Shown in pieces: positions 8,165 through 14,920 of a DNA stretch of 14,920 bases (position 1 is the first letter of the stretch; every line of letters starts with the position of its first letter). The notes beneath the pieces were generated by a model, which searched no databases, was not told the origin of the DNA, and saw only the letters and a list, made by a program, of their open reading frames with translations. Where the stretch lies: contig DAHWTK010000032.1 of the NCBI GenBank assembly GCA_027328825.1, forward strand, positions 1-14,920. The letters run 5' to 3'. The position numbers and the translations under genes were made by a program. The DNA comes from Nitrospirota bacterium. GTDB taxonomy: Bacteria; Nitrospirota; JACRHJ01.

Positions 8165-8196
8165 GTTACTTTTCTTTCGCCTGAAAGAAAAGTAAC
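8165..8196. repeat. Perfect 14-bp inverted repeat with 4-base loop, REP-like element
   Basis: GTTACTTTTCTTTC (8165-8178) and its exact reverse complement (8183-8196) flank a GCCT loop. Imperfect outer arms (8154-8165 and 8200-8209) extend the symmetry. It fills most of the 88-base gap between moaC and the chaperone gene. Neither strand has a T-run directly after the stem, so a rho-independent terminator is unlikely. From memory, very similar sequences recur between genes in many bacterial genomes, which would make this a dispersed palindromic repeat; that needs a search. Confidence 0.8.
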
Positions 8197-8218
8197 TTAC
8201 CAGAAAGGCAGCGATTTT

Positions 8219-8707
8219 TCAAGAATTTTCTGATTTCCGCACGAAATGCCCGGAGCGTCCTCCGGACTTCTCCAGCAGACGTATGTCCGTAATCTCCATG
8301 CCGCGATCGACCGCCTTGCACATGTCGTAAATTGTCAGTGCCGCGACAGACGCCGCCGTCATGGCCTCCATTTCCACGCCAGTCCTGGCCGTTACCTTAG
8401 CCTCGGCCCGAATCCCGACCGAGTGAGTTTTTTCATACAGCCTGAAATCTATCGCAACCTTCTCGAGCGGCAGGGGGTGGCATAGCGGAATAAGGCCGGA
8501 GGTCTTCTTCGCCGCCATGATGCCAGCCAAGCGCGCTACCTCCAGGACGTCGCCCTTTGCGGCTTTTTTGTCCTTTATGAGGTTAAATGTTTCCGGCGCC
8601 ATCAACACCCTGGCCGATGCCACGGCAATACGCTCGGTTATGTCCTTTCCGGACACGTCCACCATTCTTGATGCGCCCTTTTCGTCGAAATGAGTAAGAT
8701 TTGACAT
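8219..8707 (-). CDS. moaC: Cyclic pyranopterin monophosphate synthase MoaC
   Basis: MoaC (162 residues, usual length) converts the MoaA product 3',8-cyclo-7,8-dihydro-GTP into cyclic pyranopterin monophosphate, the second step of molybdenum cofactor synthesis in the cytoplasm. Signature segments are HFDEKGASRMVDVS (6-19), GLIPLCHPLPL (71-81), GVEMEAMTAAS (110-120) and YDMCKAVDR (127-135). Lys51, His77, Glu112, Glu114, Asp128 and Lys131 align with the active-site residues of the Escherichia coli enzyme. The start lies 7 bases after the moaA stop; a GGGGGA stretch in the end of moaA is the likely ribosome site, so the two genes are co-transcribed. There is no sign of fusion to MogA or MoaB, which occurs in some lineages. 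Confidence 0.97.
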   Translation of the reverse strand: MSNLTHFDEKGASRMVDVSGKDITERIAVASARVLMAPETFNLIKDKKAAKGDVLEVARLAGIMAAKKTSGLIPLCHPLPLEKVAIDFRLYEKTHSVGIRAEAKVTARTGVEMEAMTAASVAALTIYDMCKAVDRGMEITDIRLLEKSGGRSGHFVRKSENS

Positions 8708-8714
8708 CTTAGAT

Positions 8715-9716
8715 TTATCCCCCGATTTTGCTCATGGAACGGCGGTGTTTGTCCTTTATGCCGCTCGCTATGGAATGGCCTTCGGGCTTTACGGCGAGGG
8801 CCAGGGATATGAGCCTCGACAGCTCCGCATCGTTGCACCCGGAGCGAAGCGGCGTCTTTATGTCTATTTCAGTCTCCGAAAAAAGACACGGCCTGAGCTT
8901 GCCGTCCGCTGTCAACCTCAACCTGTTGCAACTGTCGCAGAAGTGGTTCGAGAGGGCGCTGATGAATCCCAGAATTCCTTTCGCGCCCGGCAGCTTATAG
9001 AGTTTCGCCGGGCCTCCGGCCATGGTTTTTTTGGCTCCCTGGCCGCCCTGACTTATGGGCGCAAGCTCGCCCGGGACGCCGATTTTTTCCATTATTTTAT
9101 CCGCCGTAATTATTCTGCTGTCGTCCCAGATGCCTATGCCGCCGACCGGCATGAACTCTATAAACCTGACGTGGTAGGGCTTGGTGAGAGTCAGGCGGGC
9201 AAACTCCCGGATTTCGTCGTCGTTAAAGCCGTTTATGGCAACTACGTTTATCTTTATGGGGTCGAAGCCAGCCTCCTCCGCCCGGCTTATACCGTCCAGG
9301 ACATCGCTTAAACTCCCGCCCCTGGTGAGTTGCCTGAACCTCTCCGGGTCAAGCGAGTCGAGGCTTATGTTCACGCGCCTTAAGCCCGCCCTGTAAAGCC
9401 CTTGCGCCATCTTCCCCAGCAGGATGCCGTTGGTTGTGAGCGAGAGGTCGTCGATACCGTCTATGGCGGCGATTTCCCTTACCAGGCCCAAGACATCCTT
9501 CCTGACGAGCGGTTCGCCGCCGGTAAGGCGCACCTTGCGTATCCCCTTATCCGCCGCCACCCGGACAACCCTGAGTATCTCCTCGTAGCGCAGTATGGCC
9601 TCGTGGGAGAGCCCCGGCACGCCCCCTTCCGGCATGCAGTAGACGCAACGCAGGTTGCACCGGTCCGTTATGGAGACCCGGAGGTATTCTATTTTTCTGT
9701 TTACCCTGTCGCGCAT
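8715..9716 (-). CDS. moaA: GTP 3',8-cyclase MoaA (radical SAM)
   Basis: MoaA (333 residues) is the radical SAM enzyme that turns GTP into 3',8-cyclo-7,8-dihydro-GTP, the first step of molybdenum cofactor synthesis. The N-terminal [4Fe-4S] cluster motif is CNLRCVYC (Cys20, Cys24, Cys27), followed by RLTGGEPLVR (63-72). The C-terminal cluster that binds GTP uses Cys260, Cys263 and Cys277 in the classical CxxC-13-C spacing. The C-terminal Gly-Gly, needed for activity in the family, is present as ...SKIGG. The ATG is fixed by a TAA stop five codons upstream, with no GTG or TTG between. There is no clear ribosome site, and the predicted promoter ends almost at the start codon, so the transcript may be near-leaderless. 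moaC follows after 7 bases. The gene diverges from the hyf-like cluster. Confidence 0.97.
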   Translation of the reverse strand: MRDRVNRKIEYLRVSITDRCNLRCVYCMPEGGVPGLSHEAILRYEEILRVVRVAADKGIRKVRLTGGEPLVRKDVLGLVREIAAIDGIDDLSLTTNGILLGKMAQGLYRAGLRRVNISLDSLDPERFRQLTRGGSLSDVLDGISRAEEAGFDPIKINVVAINGFNDDEIREFARLTLTKPYHVRFIEFMPVGGIGIWDDSRIITADKIMEKIGVPGELAPISQGGQGAKKTMAGGPAKLYKLPGAKGILGFISALSNHFCDSCNRLRLTADGKLRPCLFSETEIDIKTPLRSGCNDAELSRLISLALAVKPEGHSIASGIKDKHRRSMSKIGG

Positions 9717-9725
9717 TCTGTCTTT

Positions 9726-9754
9726 ATTTTAGTTTTAAAAGGGATAGAAGGCAA
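9726..9754 (-). promoter_or_regulatory. Predicted sigma70-type promoter for moaA, almost touching the start codon
   Basis: On the minus strand, TTGCCT (9754-9749) is followed by exactly 17 bases and TAAAAT (9731-9726). A start 6-7 bases downstream falls at about 9719-9720, only 3-4 bases before the moaA ATG at 9716, which fits the lack of a ribosome site there. A promoter further upstream cannot be excluded. Confidence 0.45.
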
Positions 9755-9795
9755 GAAATTAACGCTTTAATATCGCTCAGCCGGTTATTTTGGTC

Positions 9796-9824
9796 TTGAC
9801 ATGCGCATTTTTAAGGATTAGACT
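9796..9824 (+). promoter_or_regulatory. Predicted sigma70-type promoter for the hyf-like cluster
   Basis: A perfect -35 box TTGACA (9796-9801), a 17-base spacer and TAGACT (9819-9824) face hyfB. The expected transcript start is near 9831, giving a leader of about 47 bases. This contrasts with the sigma54/FhlA control known for the Escherichia coli hyf and hyc operons; I see no -24/-12 element with correct spacing here. Confidence 0.5.
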
Positions 9825-9842
9825 CGCGCCGACGTTTTTTTC

Positions 9843-9855
9843 GTTATATGATAAC
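9843..9855. promoter_or_regulatory. Short inverted repeat, possible operator
   Basis: GTTAT (9843-9847) and ATAAC (9851-9855) flank ATG and lie just downstream of the predicted hyfB transcript start. The position would suit a repressor site, but 5-bp arms can arise by chance. No regulator gene is visible in the window. Confidence 0.2.
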
Positions 9856-9877
9856 CTGAGAGTTTTAAGTCTTTGAG

Positions 9878-11869
9878 ATGGAAACAGACCGTCCGGAAAC
9901 AGCTTCGTCCAGGATTACCGGAAAACTTTCCAGCGCCTGCTACCTCCTTTATGCCGCCGGATGTCTTTTCCCGGGACTACTCTCACTAAGGGACCTGCTC
10001 TTCGGCTATTCCTGGTATGTCTCCCTGCCCCTGTCCGGAGTTCTCACCTTAAGCTTCAGAGGCGGAGGGCTTTCCGCGTATTTCGTAATAATACTCTCGC
10101 TGCTCGGTTTTTGCGTATCCGTATATTCCGCCGGATATACAAGGCATTCGGACTCGCCCTGGTCAGCGCTCCTGCTTTACGGGATTTTTGTCTCTTCCAT
10201 GTACGCCGTGTTCTATTCGGCGAATATCCCGGCATTCCTTATCTCCTGGGAGACGATGTCCCTGTCGTCCTATTTTCTTGTCGTATCGGATACGGAAAAT
10301 ATCGAAGCCTCGCGCGCCGGGCTTCTGTACGGCGTGATGACCCATATCGGCACAGCGTTTATAATAGCCGCGTTCATGGTAATGTTTTTCGCCACCGGTT
10401 CGCTTGAGTTCGCCGGGATAAGGGCGGGGCTCGGGAGTGCGGGAAATCTTCGCTCGGTCATATTCGTCCTTGCGCTTATAGGCTTCGGGACGAAGGCTGG
10501 AGTAATTCCGCTCCATACCTGGCTCCCTAAGGCGCACCCGGCGGCGCCGTCGAACGTCTCCGCGCTCATGTCCGGCGTGATGATAAAGTCCGGCATTTAC
10601 GGGATTATACTTGTAACGTTCGATATTCTGGGCGTAGGCGCAGGTCAGCCTGTTGCCGGCCCGCCGTCGGCCACACTCTGGTGGGGAGTGGCGGCTCTTT
10701 CCGCAGGGGCTATATCCGCGGTTATGGGGATTATGCATGCGCTGATGGAACGCGACATAAAAAGGCTTCTGGCGTACAGCAGTGTCGAAAATGTCGGGAT
10801 AATCCTGCTCGGCATCGGCGCGTCCATGATTTTTTATTCCAACAACCTGCCCGCTTTTGCCGGGCTTGCCCTGGCCGCCGCGCTTTACCACGTATTCAAC
10901 CACGCGATATTCAAGGGTCTTCTGTTCATGGGGGCCGGTTCCGCAGTCCACGCCACGGGCACGAAAAACATGGAGGAGATGGGCGGGCTTATAAAGCGGA
11001 TGCCCTGGACGGGGCTTTTCTTCCTGATAGGCGCCATCGCCATATGCGCTCTCCCGCCCTTCAACGGGTTCATGAGCGAATGGCTGACATTCCAGTCGCT
11101 TATCATGGGAATTAAAACCTCCGTCGTCTTCACCAAGACCTTCATGCTCCTGGCCGGGGCCGCGCTGGCGCTCACGGGGGCGCTCGCCGCTTCGAGTTTT
11201 GTAAAGGCGTTCGGAATAAGCTTTCTGGGGGTATCCAGAAGCGCGAAAGCCGCCGGGGCGGAAGAATCCTCTTTTTCCATGCTTGCCGGGATGGGTATTT
11301 TATCGGTATTCTGCCTCCTGGCCGGAATATTCCCGGGTTATATGCTGAAGCTCATATCAGGCGTTTCGCTTCCGGCCCCCGGAGGTCTTTTGCAGTTCGC
11401 GCCGAACGGGTTTGCTGTATCCGGCATCAGTTCGTCGGGCGTACTGCCGACAGCCCTGCTCGGCACAATGCTCGCCGGGGCCGCGCTTGTTTTTATTTTC
11501 CCGTTCATCGCCGGAGGCAGGAGGAAATCCATATGCGCCGACCCGTGGGACTGCGGTGTTCGCAGGCTTACGCCCCGGATGCAATATACCGCAACCGCGT
11601 TTACTCATCCCCTCAGGCGCATATTCAAGAAGATATACAAACCGAGGAAAGAGGTGCGAATAGATTATATCGTTAAGCCGTTCTTTACGCGCGAGATAGA
11701 ATATCGCTCTGAGATAACACCGCTTGCAGAGGTTTATTTTTACAGGCCACTTACAAACGCTCTCCATGACATCGCCAACTGGGCCAGGAGGCTTCAGTCC
11801 GGCAACCTCCAGCTATATCTCGGATACATACTCGGGACGCTGGTCGTATTGCTTGTGGTGTGGGGATGA
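9878..11869 (+). CDS. hyfB: Hydrogenase-4 / Ehr antiporter-like subunit HyfB
   Basis: A 663-residue polytopic membrane protein of the NuoL/M/N and Mrp antiporter family, closest in form to HyfB/HycC. Such subunits form the proton- or sodium-pumping part of group 4 hydrogenases. Key family residues are visible: Glu125 in ISWETMS, Lys206 in GFGTKAGVIPLHTWLPKAH (203-220), Lys237 in GVMIKSG, the ERDIKRLLAYSS stretch (291-302), and YHVFNHAIFKGLLF (337-350). About 12-14 hydrophobic segments run to residue 545. A more polar tail (about 546-645, with DPWDCG and YTATAFTHPLRRIFKK) and a last membrane helix (646-662) follow, as in HyfB (672 residues in Escherichia coli) rather than NuoM. The ATG is fixed by a TAA 12 bases upstream; its ribosome site is weak. 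No hyfA iron-sulfur gene precedes it. The stop overlaps the hyfC ATG by 4 bases. Confidence 0.92.
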   Translation: METDRPETASSRITGKLSSACYLLYAAGCLFPGLLSLRDLLFGYSWYVSLPLSGVLTLSFRGGGLSAYFVIILSLLGFCVSVYSAGYTRHSDSPWSALLLYGIFVSSMYAVFYSANIPAFLISWETMSLSSYFLVVSDTENIEASRAGLLYGVMTHIGTAFIIAAFMVMFFATGSLEFAGIRAGLGSAGNLRSVIFVLALIGFGTKAGVIPLHTWLPKAHPAAPSNVSALMSGVMIKSGIYGIILVTFDILGVGAGQPVAGPPSATLWWGVAALSAGAISAVMGIMHALMERDIKRLLAYSSVENVGIILLGIGASMIFYSNNLPAFAGLALAAALYHVFNHAIFKGLLFMGAGSAVHATGTKNMEEMGGLIKRMPWTGLFFLIGAIAICALPPFNGFMSEWLTFQSLIMGIKTSVVFTKTFMLLAGAALALTGALAASSFVKAFGISFLGVSRSAKAAGAEESSFSMLAGMGILSVFCLLAGIFPGYMLKLISGVSLPAPGGLLQFAPNGFAVSGISSSGVLPTALLGTMLAGAALVFIFPFIAGGRRKSICADPWDCGVRRLTPRMQYTATAFTHPLRRIFKKIYKPRKEVRIDYIVKPFFTREIEYRSEITPLAEVYFYRPLTNALHDIANWARRLQSGNLQLYLGYILGTLVVLLVVWG

Positions 11870-12807
11870 ATAATTTCCAGTTCATACTTATATTGCTCCT
11901 CTCGCCGCTCGCGCAGGGGATAATAAAGAAAATAAAGGCCCTCATGCAAGGGAGGCGCGGCGCGCCCTTGTTCCAGCCGTATTACGACCTCGCGAGGCTT
12001 TTCAGAAAAGACATGGTTATTCCCCGCACCGCCTCATGGATATTCCATGCCGCGCCGTATGTCGTGTTCGCGTCCGTGCTCACGGCGTCCACGCTTGTGC
12101 CTGTATTTTACTCCGGGGGCCTGTCCGCATATTTTAAAACCGGCGGCTTTCTGGGGGCGGGCGATATTATCGTCATAATATACACACTGGCGCTCGGAAG
12201 ATTTTTCCTGGCCCTTGGCGGGCTTGATGCGGGCACGGCATTCGGCGGCGAAGGGTCGAGCCGCGAGATGACCGTGGCTATACTCGTGGAGCCGAGCATG
12301 ATGCTTGCGATATTTACCGCGGCTGTGGCGAGCGGCTCCACTAACATAGGCGCAGTCGCAGCTTTTGGAAGCTTTTTCTTTTCGCCCGCGCACGTTCTGG
12401 CGCTTGCGGCGTTTTTCATCGCCGTCGTTGCCGAGACAGGCAGGATACCGGTGGACAACCCGGACACGCACCTCGAACTTACGATGATACACGAGGGGAT
12501 GCTCCTGGAATACTCCGGGAAATATCTGGCCCTGCTGGAATGGGCGCATTACATGAAACAGATGCTTCTTTTTACGCTGGCGGCGGACCTCTTTTTCCCT
12601 TACGGAATAGCGGGAGCAGGCGCCGGATTCGGGATTGCGGCGGCGGCCGGGTTCTGGACGATAAAGATGCTGGTATTGTGTTTCGGGATGGCGTTTGTCG
12701 AGTCCTCGCGGGCGAAGATACGTTTCTTCCAGCTCCCGTCGCTCCTGGGCGCGGCGTTCGTTCTCTCGGCGCTCTCCATAATAACCTTCATAATGACGGG
12801 AAAATAA
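11866..12807 (+). CDS. hyfC: NuoH/HyfC-like membrane subunit of group 4 hydrogenase or Ehr complex
   Basis: A 313-residue membrane protein of the NuoH/HycD/HyfC family, which anchors the hydrophilic arm and couples electron transfer to ion movement. The loop motif GRRGAPLFQPYYDLARLFRK (29-48) and the conserved acidic loop VAETGRIPVDNPDTHLELTM (188-207, Glu190, Asp197, Asp200, Glu204), followed by Glu210 and SRAKIRFFQLP (281-291), are diagnostic. About eight membrane segments are present. I chose the ATG at 11866 because it overlaps the hyfB stop as ATGA and is preceded by a GGTG/GGGG stretch; a GTG two codons upstream (11860) is an alternative that only adds two residues. hyfE starts one base after the stop, and no hyfD gene intervenes. 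Confidence 0.95.
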   Translation: MNNFQFILILLLSPLAQGIIKKIKALMQGRRGAPLFQPYYDLARLFRKDMVIPRTASWIFHAAPYVVFASVLTASTLVPVFYSGGLSAYFKTGGFLGAGDIIVIIYTLALGRFFLALGGLDAGTAFGGEGSSREMTVAILVEPSMMLAIFTAAVASGSTNIGAVAAFGSFFFSPAHVLALAAFFIAVVAETGRIPVDNPDTHLELTMIHEGMLLEYSGKYLALLEWAHYMKQMLLFTLAADLFFPYGIAGAGAGFGIAAAAGFWTIKMLVLCFGMAFVESSRAKIRFFQLPSLLGAAFVLSALSIITFIMTGK

Positions 12808-12808
12808 A

Positions 12809-13471
12809 ATGCCCAAGGCGTGGGTAGTAGTCTATTCCATAACGGATTTCATAACCATCGGTATGCTGCTTACCGTCGTGGCGATGAACTCGCTCAAGAG
12901 GATGGAAAGCTGTCTCAGGGCGTATACCATAAACTCGCTTCTGCTGGCCACGCTGATGGCCGTCAGTGCCTTTTATCTTGACGCGGCACACCTGTACATC
13001 GCCGCCGCAGTCACACTTGCATCGAAGGGCGTCGTCATACCGTTCCTCCTCAGGAAGGTCGTGCGGGATCTCAAAATCACGCACGAAGTAGAGCCCAACA
13101 TCAACACCCCGCTCTCGCTTGTCATAACCTCCGTCCTGGTCGTGATAGTCTACTCCTCGCTCTCAAAAGGGATTTTCATAGAAGGCTTTACGGAGAATAC
13201 CCTGAAGGTCTCAATCTCCATAATCCTGATAAGCCTTTTCACTATGATAACCAGGAAAAAAGCCGTAACCCAGGTAATCGGGCTACTGCTAATGGAGAAC
13301 GGGCTTTTCCTGGCCGGGTTCTCCCTGACGTACGGGATGTCCACGATAATAGAGCTCGGCGTCGTCTTCGACGTCCTTATGGGCGCGATAATACTCGGCG
13401 TCTTCTTAAGCCAGATAAAAAAGACGTTCATAGACCTGGACCTGGACAAACTTACCACACTGAAGGGATGA
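12809..13471 (+). CDS. hyfE: NuoK-like HyfE membrane subunit
   Basis: A 220-residue membrane protein matching HyfE of hydrogenase-4, whose C-terminal half is related to NuoK/MrpC. About seven hydrophobic segments are present. The NuoK-like region shows QVIGLLLMENGLFLAG (155-170) with the membrane-embedded Glu163, and STIIELGVVFDVLMGAIILG (178-197) with a second buried Glu182. Lys73 in TLASKGVVIP and the following LLRK are also typical. The start follows the hyfC stop by one base, with only a GGG about 11 bases upstream as ribosome site. The next gene, hyfF, begins after a single base. The subunit probably completes the ion-translocating chain between HyfC and the antiporter-like subunits. Confidence 0.93.
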   Translation: MPKAWVVVYSITDFITIGMLLTVVAMNSLKRMESCLRAYTINSLLLATLMAVSAFYLDAAHLYIAAAVTLASKGVVIPFLLRKVVRDLKITHEVEPNINTPLSLVITSVLVVIVYSSLSKGIFIEGFTENTLKVSISIILISLFTMITRKKAVTQVIGLLLMENGLFLAGFSLTYGMSTIIELGVVFDVLMGAIILGVFLSQIKKTFIDLDLDKLTTLKG

Positions 13472-13472
13472 G

Positions 13473-14920
13473 ATGTTTTCTGCCCTGATACTCATACCGC
13501 TTTTTGCGGCCGTCATATGCCTTCCGGCTGGCAGCAGGCGCGTCTACGAATACGCTACGGTGTTGTCCTGCGCCGCCTTAAGCGGCGTCGCGCTTCTTAT
13601 CGCCAACGGGGCGCTGTCCGGCGACATAATACAATCGTCCGGCGGCGCCATATATGCCGATGCGCTCTCCGCATTCATGATTGTCGTTATAGCCCTTCTC
13701 TCCCTTGCTGCGGCGATATATTCCGTGGAATACATGGGGAACGAACTGGAGCACGGCCATATAGACGCTAAGGCCCATCGCTACTATTATCTTCTGTATA
13801 ACCTCTTCGTCCTGGCGATGCTCCTGGTGCCGCTGGCGAACAACCTGGCCGTTATGTGGATGGCCATAGAGGGGACCACGCTTGTCTCCGCGCTCCTGGT
13901 GGGGCTGTACAGAAAACGCCAATCTGTCGAGGCCGCATGGAAATATATTATCCTCTGCACCGTCGGCATCACCTTCGCCCTGCTCGGCACGTTTATAGTC
14001 TATTACGCCTCCTCCGGGGCGTCGGGAGGCGGCAGGGGAGCCCTTGAATGGACGGCGCTTCTTGGCATGGCACCAAGGCTGAACCCGGCCACCATGAGGC
14101 TCGGTTTCATACTTATCGTCGTGGGCTACGGCACGAAGGCGGGCCTCGCCCCCATGCACAACTGGCTCCCGGACGCGCACAGTGAGGCCCCGACGCCGAT
14201 AAGCGCGCTCCTGTCCGGGATACTCCTTAACTGCGCGCTTTACGGGATACTGAGATTCGCCGTAATCGCACGGGCAAGCCTCGGATACCCCTTCGTCCGG
14301 GACATGATGTTTCTTTTCGGCATATCATCGGTTGTAGTTGCGTCGATATTCATGCTTATCCAGAGAAACGCGAAAAGACTCCTCGCGTACAGCAGTATCG
14401 AGCACATGGGGATAATAGCGTTGTCGTTCGGCGCGGGCGGTTTCGGGTTTTACGCGGCGCTTCTGCACATATTGAACCACGCAATCGGAAAGCCGCTCAT
14501 GTTCTTTGTCACCGGGCGTGTAAAGGGGCGCTACGATACCGTCGAGTCAGAGCGGGTCTCAGGCGTAATCAAGACCATGCCGCTGGTCGGCGCGGTCGGT
14601 TTTATCGGCATTATGGCGCTCGCGGGCGCTCCGCCGTTCGGGATGTTCATCAGCGAGTTCCTGATGCTTAAGGCTATGGCGGCTGGCGGCCACTGGGTCG
14701 TAATCGCCGTGTTCCTCGCGGCGGGAGGGATGGTTTTTTACGGTCTTTTGAGGAGTTTCGGGGGGATGTTCCTGGGCTTGCCAGAGGCTTCGGAATCGGC
14801 GCGCTTACCGGAGCCTCTGGCGTCCCCGATGTCGGCCCGCATTCCCATGCCGGTCGGCGCAGACGTAAACCGCCAGCTTGCCGTTCGCCGCTTTCGCGGG
14901 CTTTTATCCGGCATTGTAAT
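13473..14920 (+). CDS. hyfF: Antiporter-like subunit HyfF (partial, cut by right edge)
   Basis: At least 482 codons of a second NuoL/M/N-type antiporter-like subunit; the 3' end is outside the window. The reading frame is open from the ATG at 13473 to the last base. Family residues are Glu133 in AIEGTTL, Lys222 in VGYGTKAGLAPMHNWLPDAH (217-236), SEAPTPISALLSG (237-249), RNAKRLLAYSSIEHMG (298-313), and HILNHAIGK (332-340) with Lys340. The first membrane segments, and LAGAPPFGMFISEF (383-396), also match HyfF/NuoN-type proteins. Residues about 437-475 are a Pro/Ser-rich, polar insert before the next hydrophobic stretch begins. In related operons the next genes encode the large and small hydrogenase-type subunits (HyfG, HyfI); they would lie just beyond the window. 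Confidence 0.93.
   Translation, partial: MFSALILIPLFAAVICLPAGSRRVYEYATVLSCAALSGVALLIANGALSGDIIQSSGGAIYADALSAFMIVVIALLSLAAAIYSVEYMGNELEHGHIDAKAHRYYYLLYNLFVLAMLLVPLANNLAVMWMAIEGTTLVSALLVGLYRKRQSVEAAWKYIILCTVGITFALLGTFIVYYASSGASGGGRGALEWTALLGMAPRLNPATMRLGFILIVVGYGTKAGLAPMHNWLPDAHSEAPTPISALLSGILLNCALYGILRFAVIARASLGYPFVRDMMFLFGISSVVVASIFMLIQRNAKRLLAYSSIEHMGIIALSFGAGGFGFYAALLHILNHAIGKPLMFFVTGRVKGRYDTVESERVSGVIKTMPLVGAVGFIGIMALAGAPPFGMFISEFLMLKAMAAGGHWVVIAVFLAAGGMVFYGLLRSFGGMFLGLPEASESARLPEPLASPMSARIPMPVGADVNRQLAVRRFRGLLSGIV

Noticed and set aside
9790..9808. Possible sigma54 (-24/-12) promoter before hyfB
   Set aside because: GG at 9792-9793 and nearby GC pairs are 9 or 11 bases apart, not the required 10, and the surrounding bases do not match the consensus. 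The overlapping TTGACA box is a better explanation.
10163..10951. A 262-codon open frame on the minus strand opposite hyfB
   Set aside because: It is antisense to conserved membrane helices of HyfB, and its own translation shows no family features.
11860..11868. GTG start for hyfC two codons upstream
   Set aside because: Both starts give nearly the same protein; the ATG at 11866 forms the usual ATGA stop-start overlap and is the better initiation codon.
12034..12816. A 260-codon open frame on the minus strand opposite hyfC
   Set aside because: The very Arg/Glu/His-rich translation is what the antisense of a hydrophobic membrane protein gives; hyfC on the other strand has clear family motifs.

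Overview
The window is about 14.9 kb of gene-dense, moderately GC-rich bacterial chromosome (mid to high fifties % G+C by eye), with heavy use of ATA for isoleucine. A periplasm-type SurA-N chaperone points to a Gram-negative cell. The mix of UDP-GlcNAc synthesis genes, molybdopterin genes and a membrane-bound hydrogenase-type complex suggests an anaerobic or facultative member of the Desulfobacterota/Nitrospirota kind. That assignment is an inference, not a measurement. I see no tRNA, rRNA, CRISPR array, insertion sequence or prophage.

Layout. (1) 1-848, minus: N-terminal homocysteine-methyltransferase part of a methionine synthase (metH-like), cut by the left edge. (2) 849-1092: divergent promoter region. 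(3) 1093-5089, plus: DUF502 membrane protein, glmU and glmS, joined by 4-base and 1-base overlaps. GlmS makes glucosamine-6-P and GlmU makes UDP-GlcNAc, so this is a cell-envelope precursor operon with a membrane protein of unknown role at its head. (4) 5191-7356, plus: UvrD/PcrA-type helicase. (5) 9716 down to 7414, minus: moaA, moaC and a single-domain SurA-N-like chaperone. moaA and moaC catalyse the first steps of molybdenum cofactor synthesis. A perfect 14-bp inverted repeat lies between moaC and the chaperone gene. (6) 9717-9877: second divergent promoter region, with good sigma70-type promoters for both directions. (7) 9878-14920, plus: hyfB, hyfC, hyfE, hyfF, running off the right edge. 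These are the membrane arm (two antiporter-like subunits, a NuoH-like and a NuoK-like subunit) of a group 4 [NiFe] hydrogenase or of an energy-converting hydrogenase-related (Ehr) complex.

The most interesting locus is the hyf-like cluster. It has no hyfA and no hyfD, has its own promoter, and sits head to head with moaA. The catalytic subunits that would tell a true hydrogenase from an Ehr complex lie beyond the window. No clearly new system is visible. The other points worth checking are a predicted near-leaderless moaA transcript, a three-copy 10-bp motif between metH and the DUF502 gene, and the palindromic repeat.
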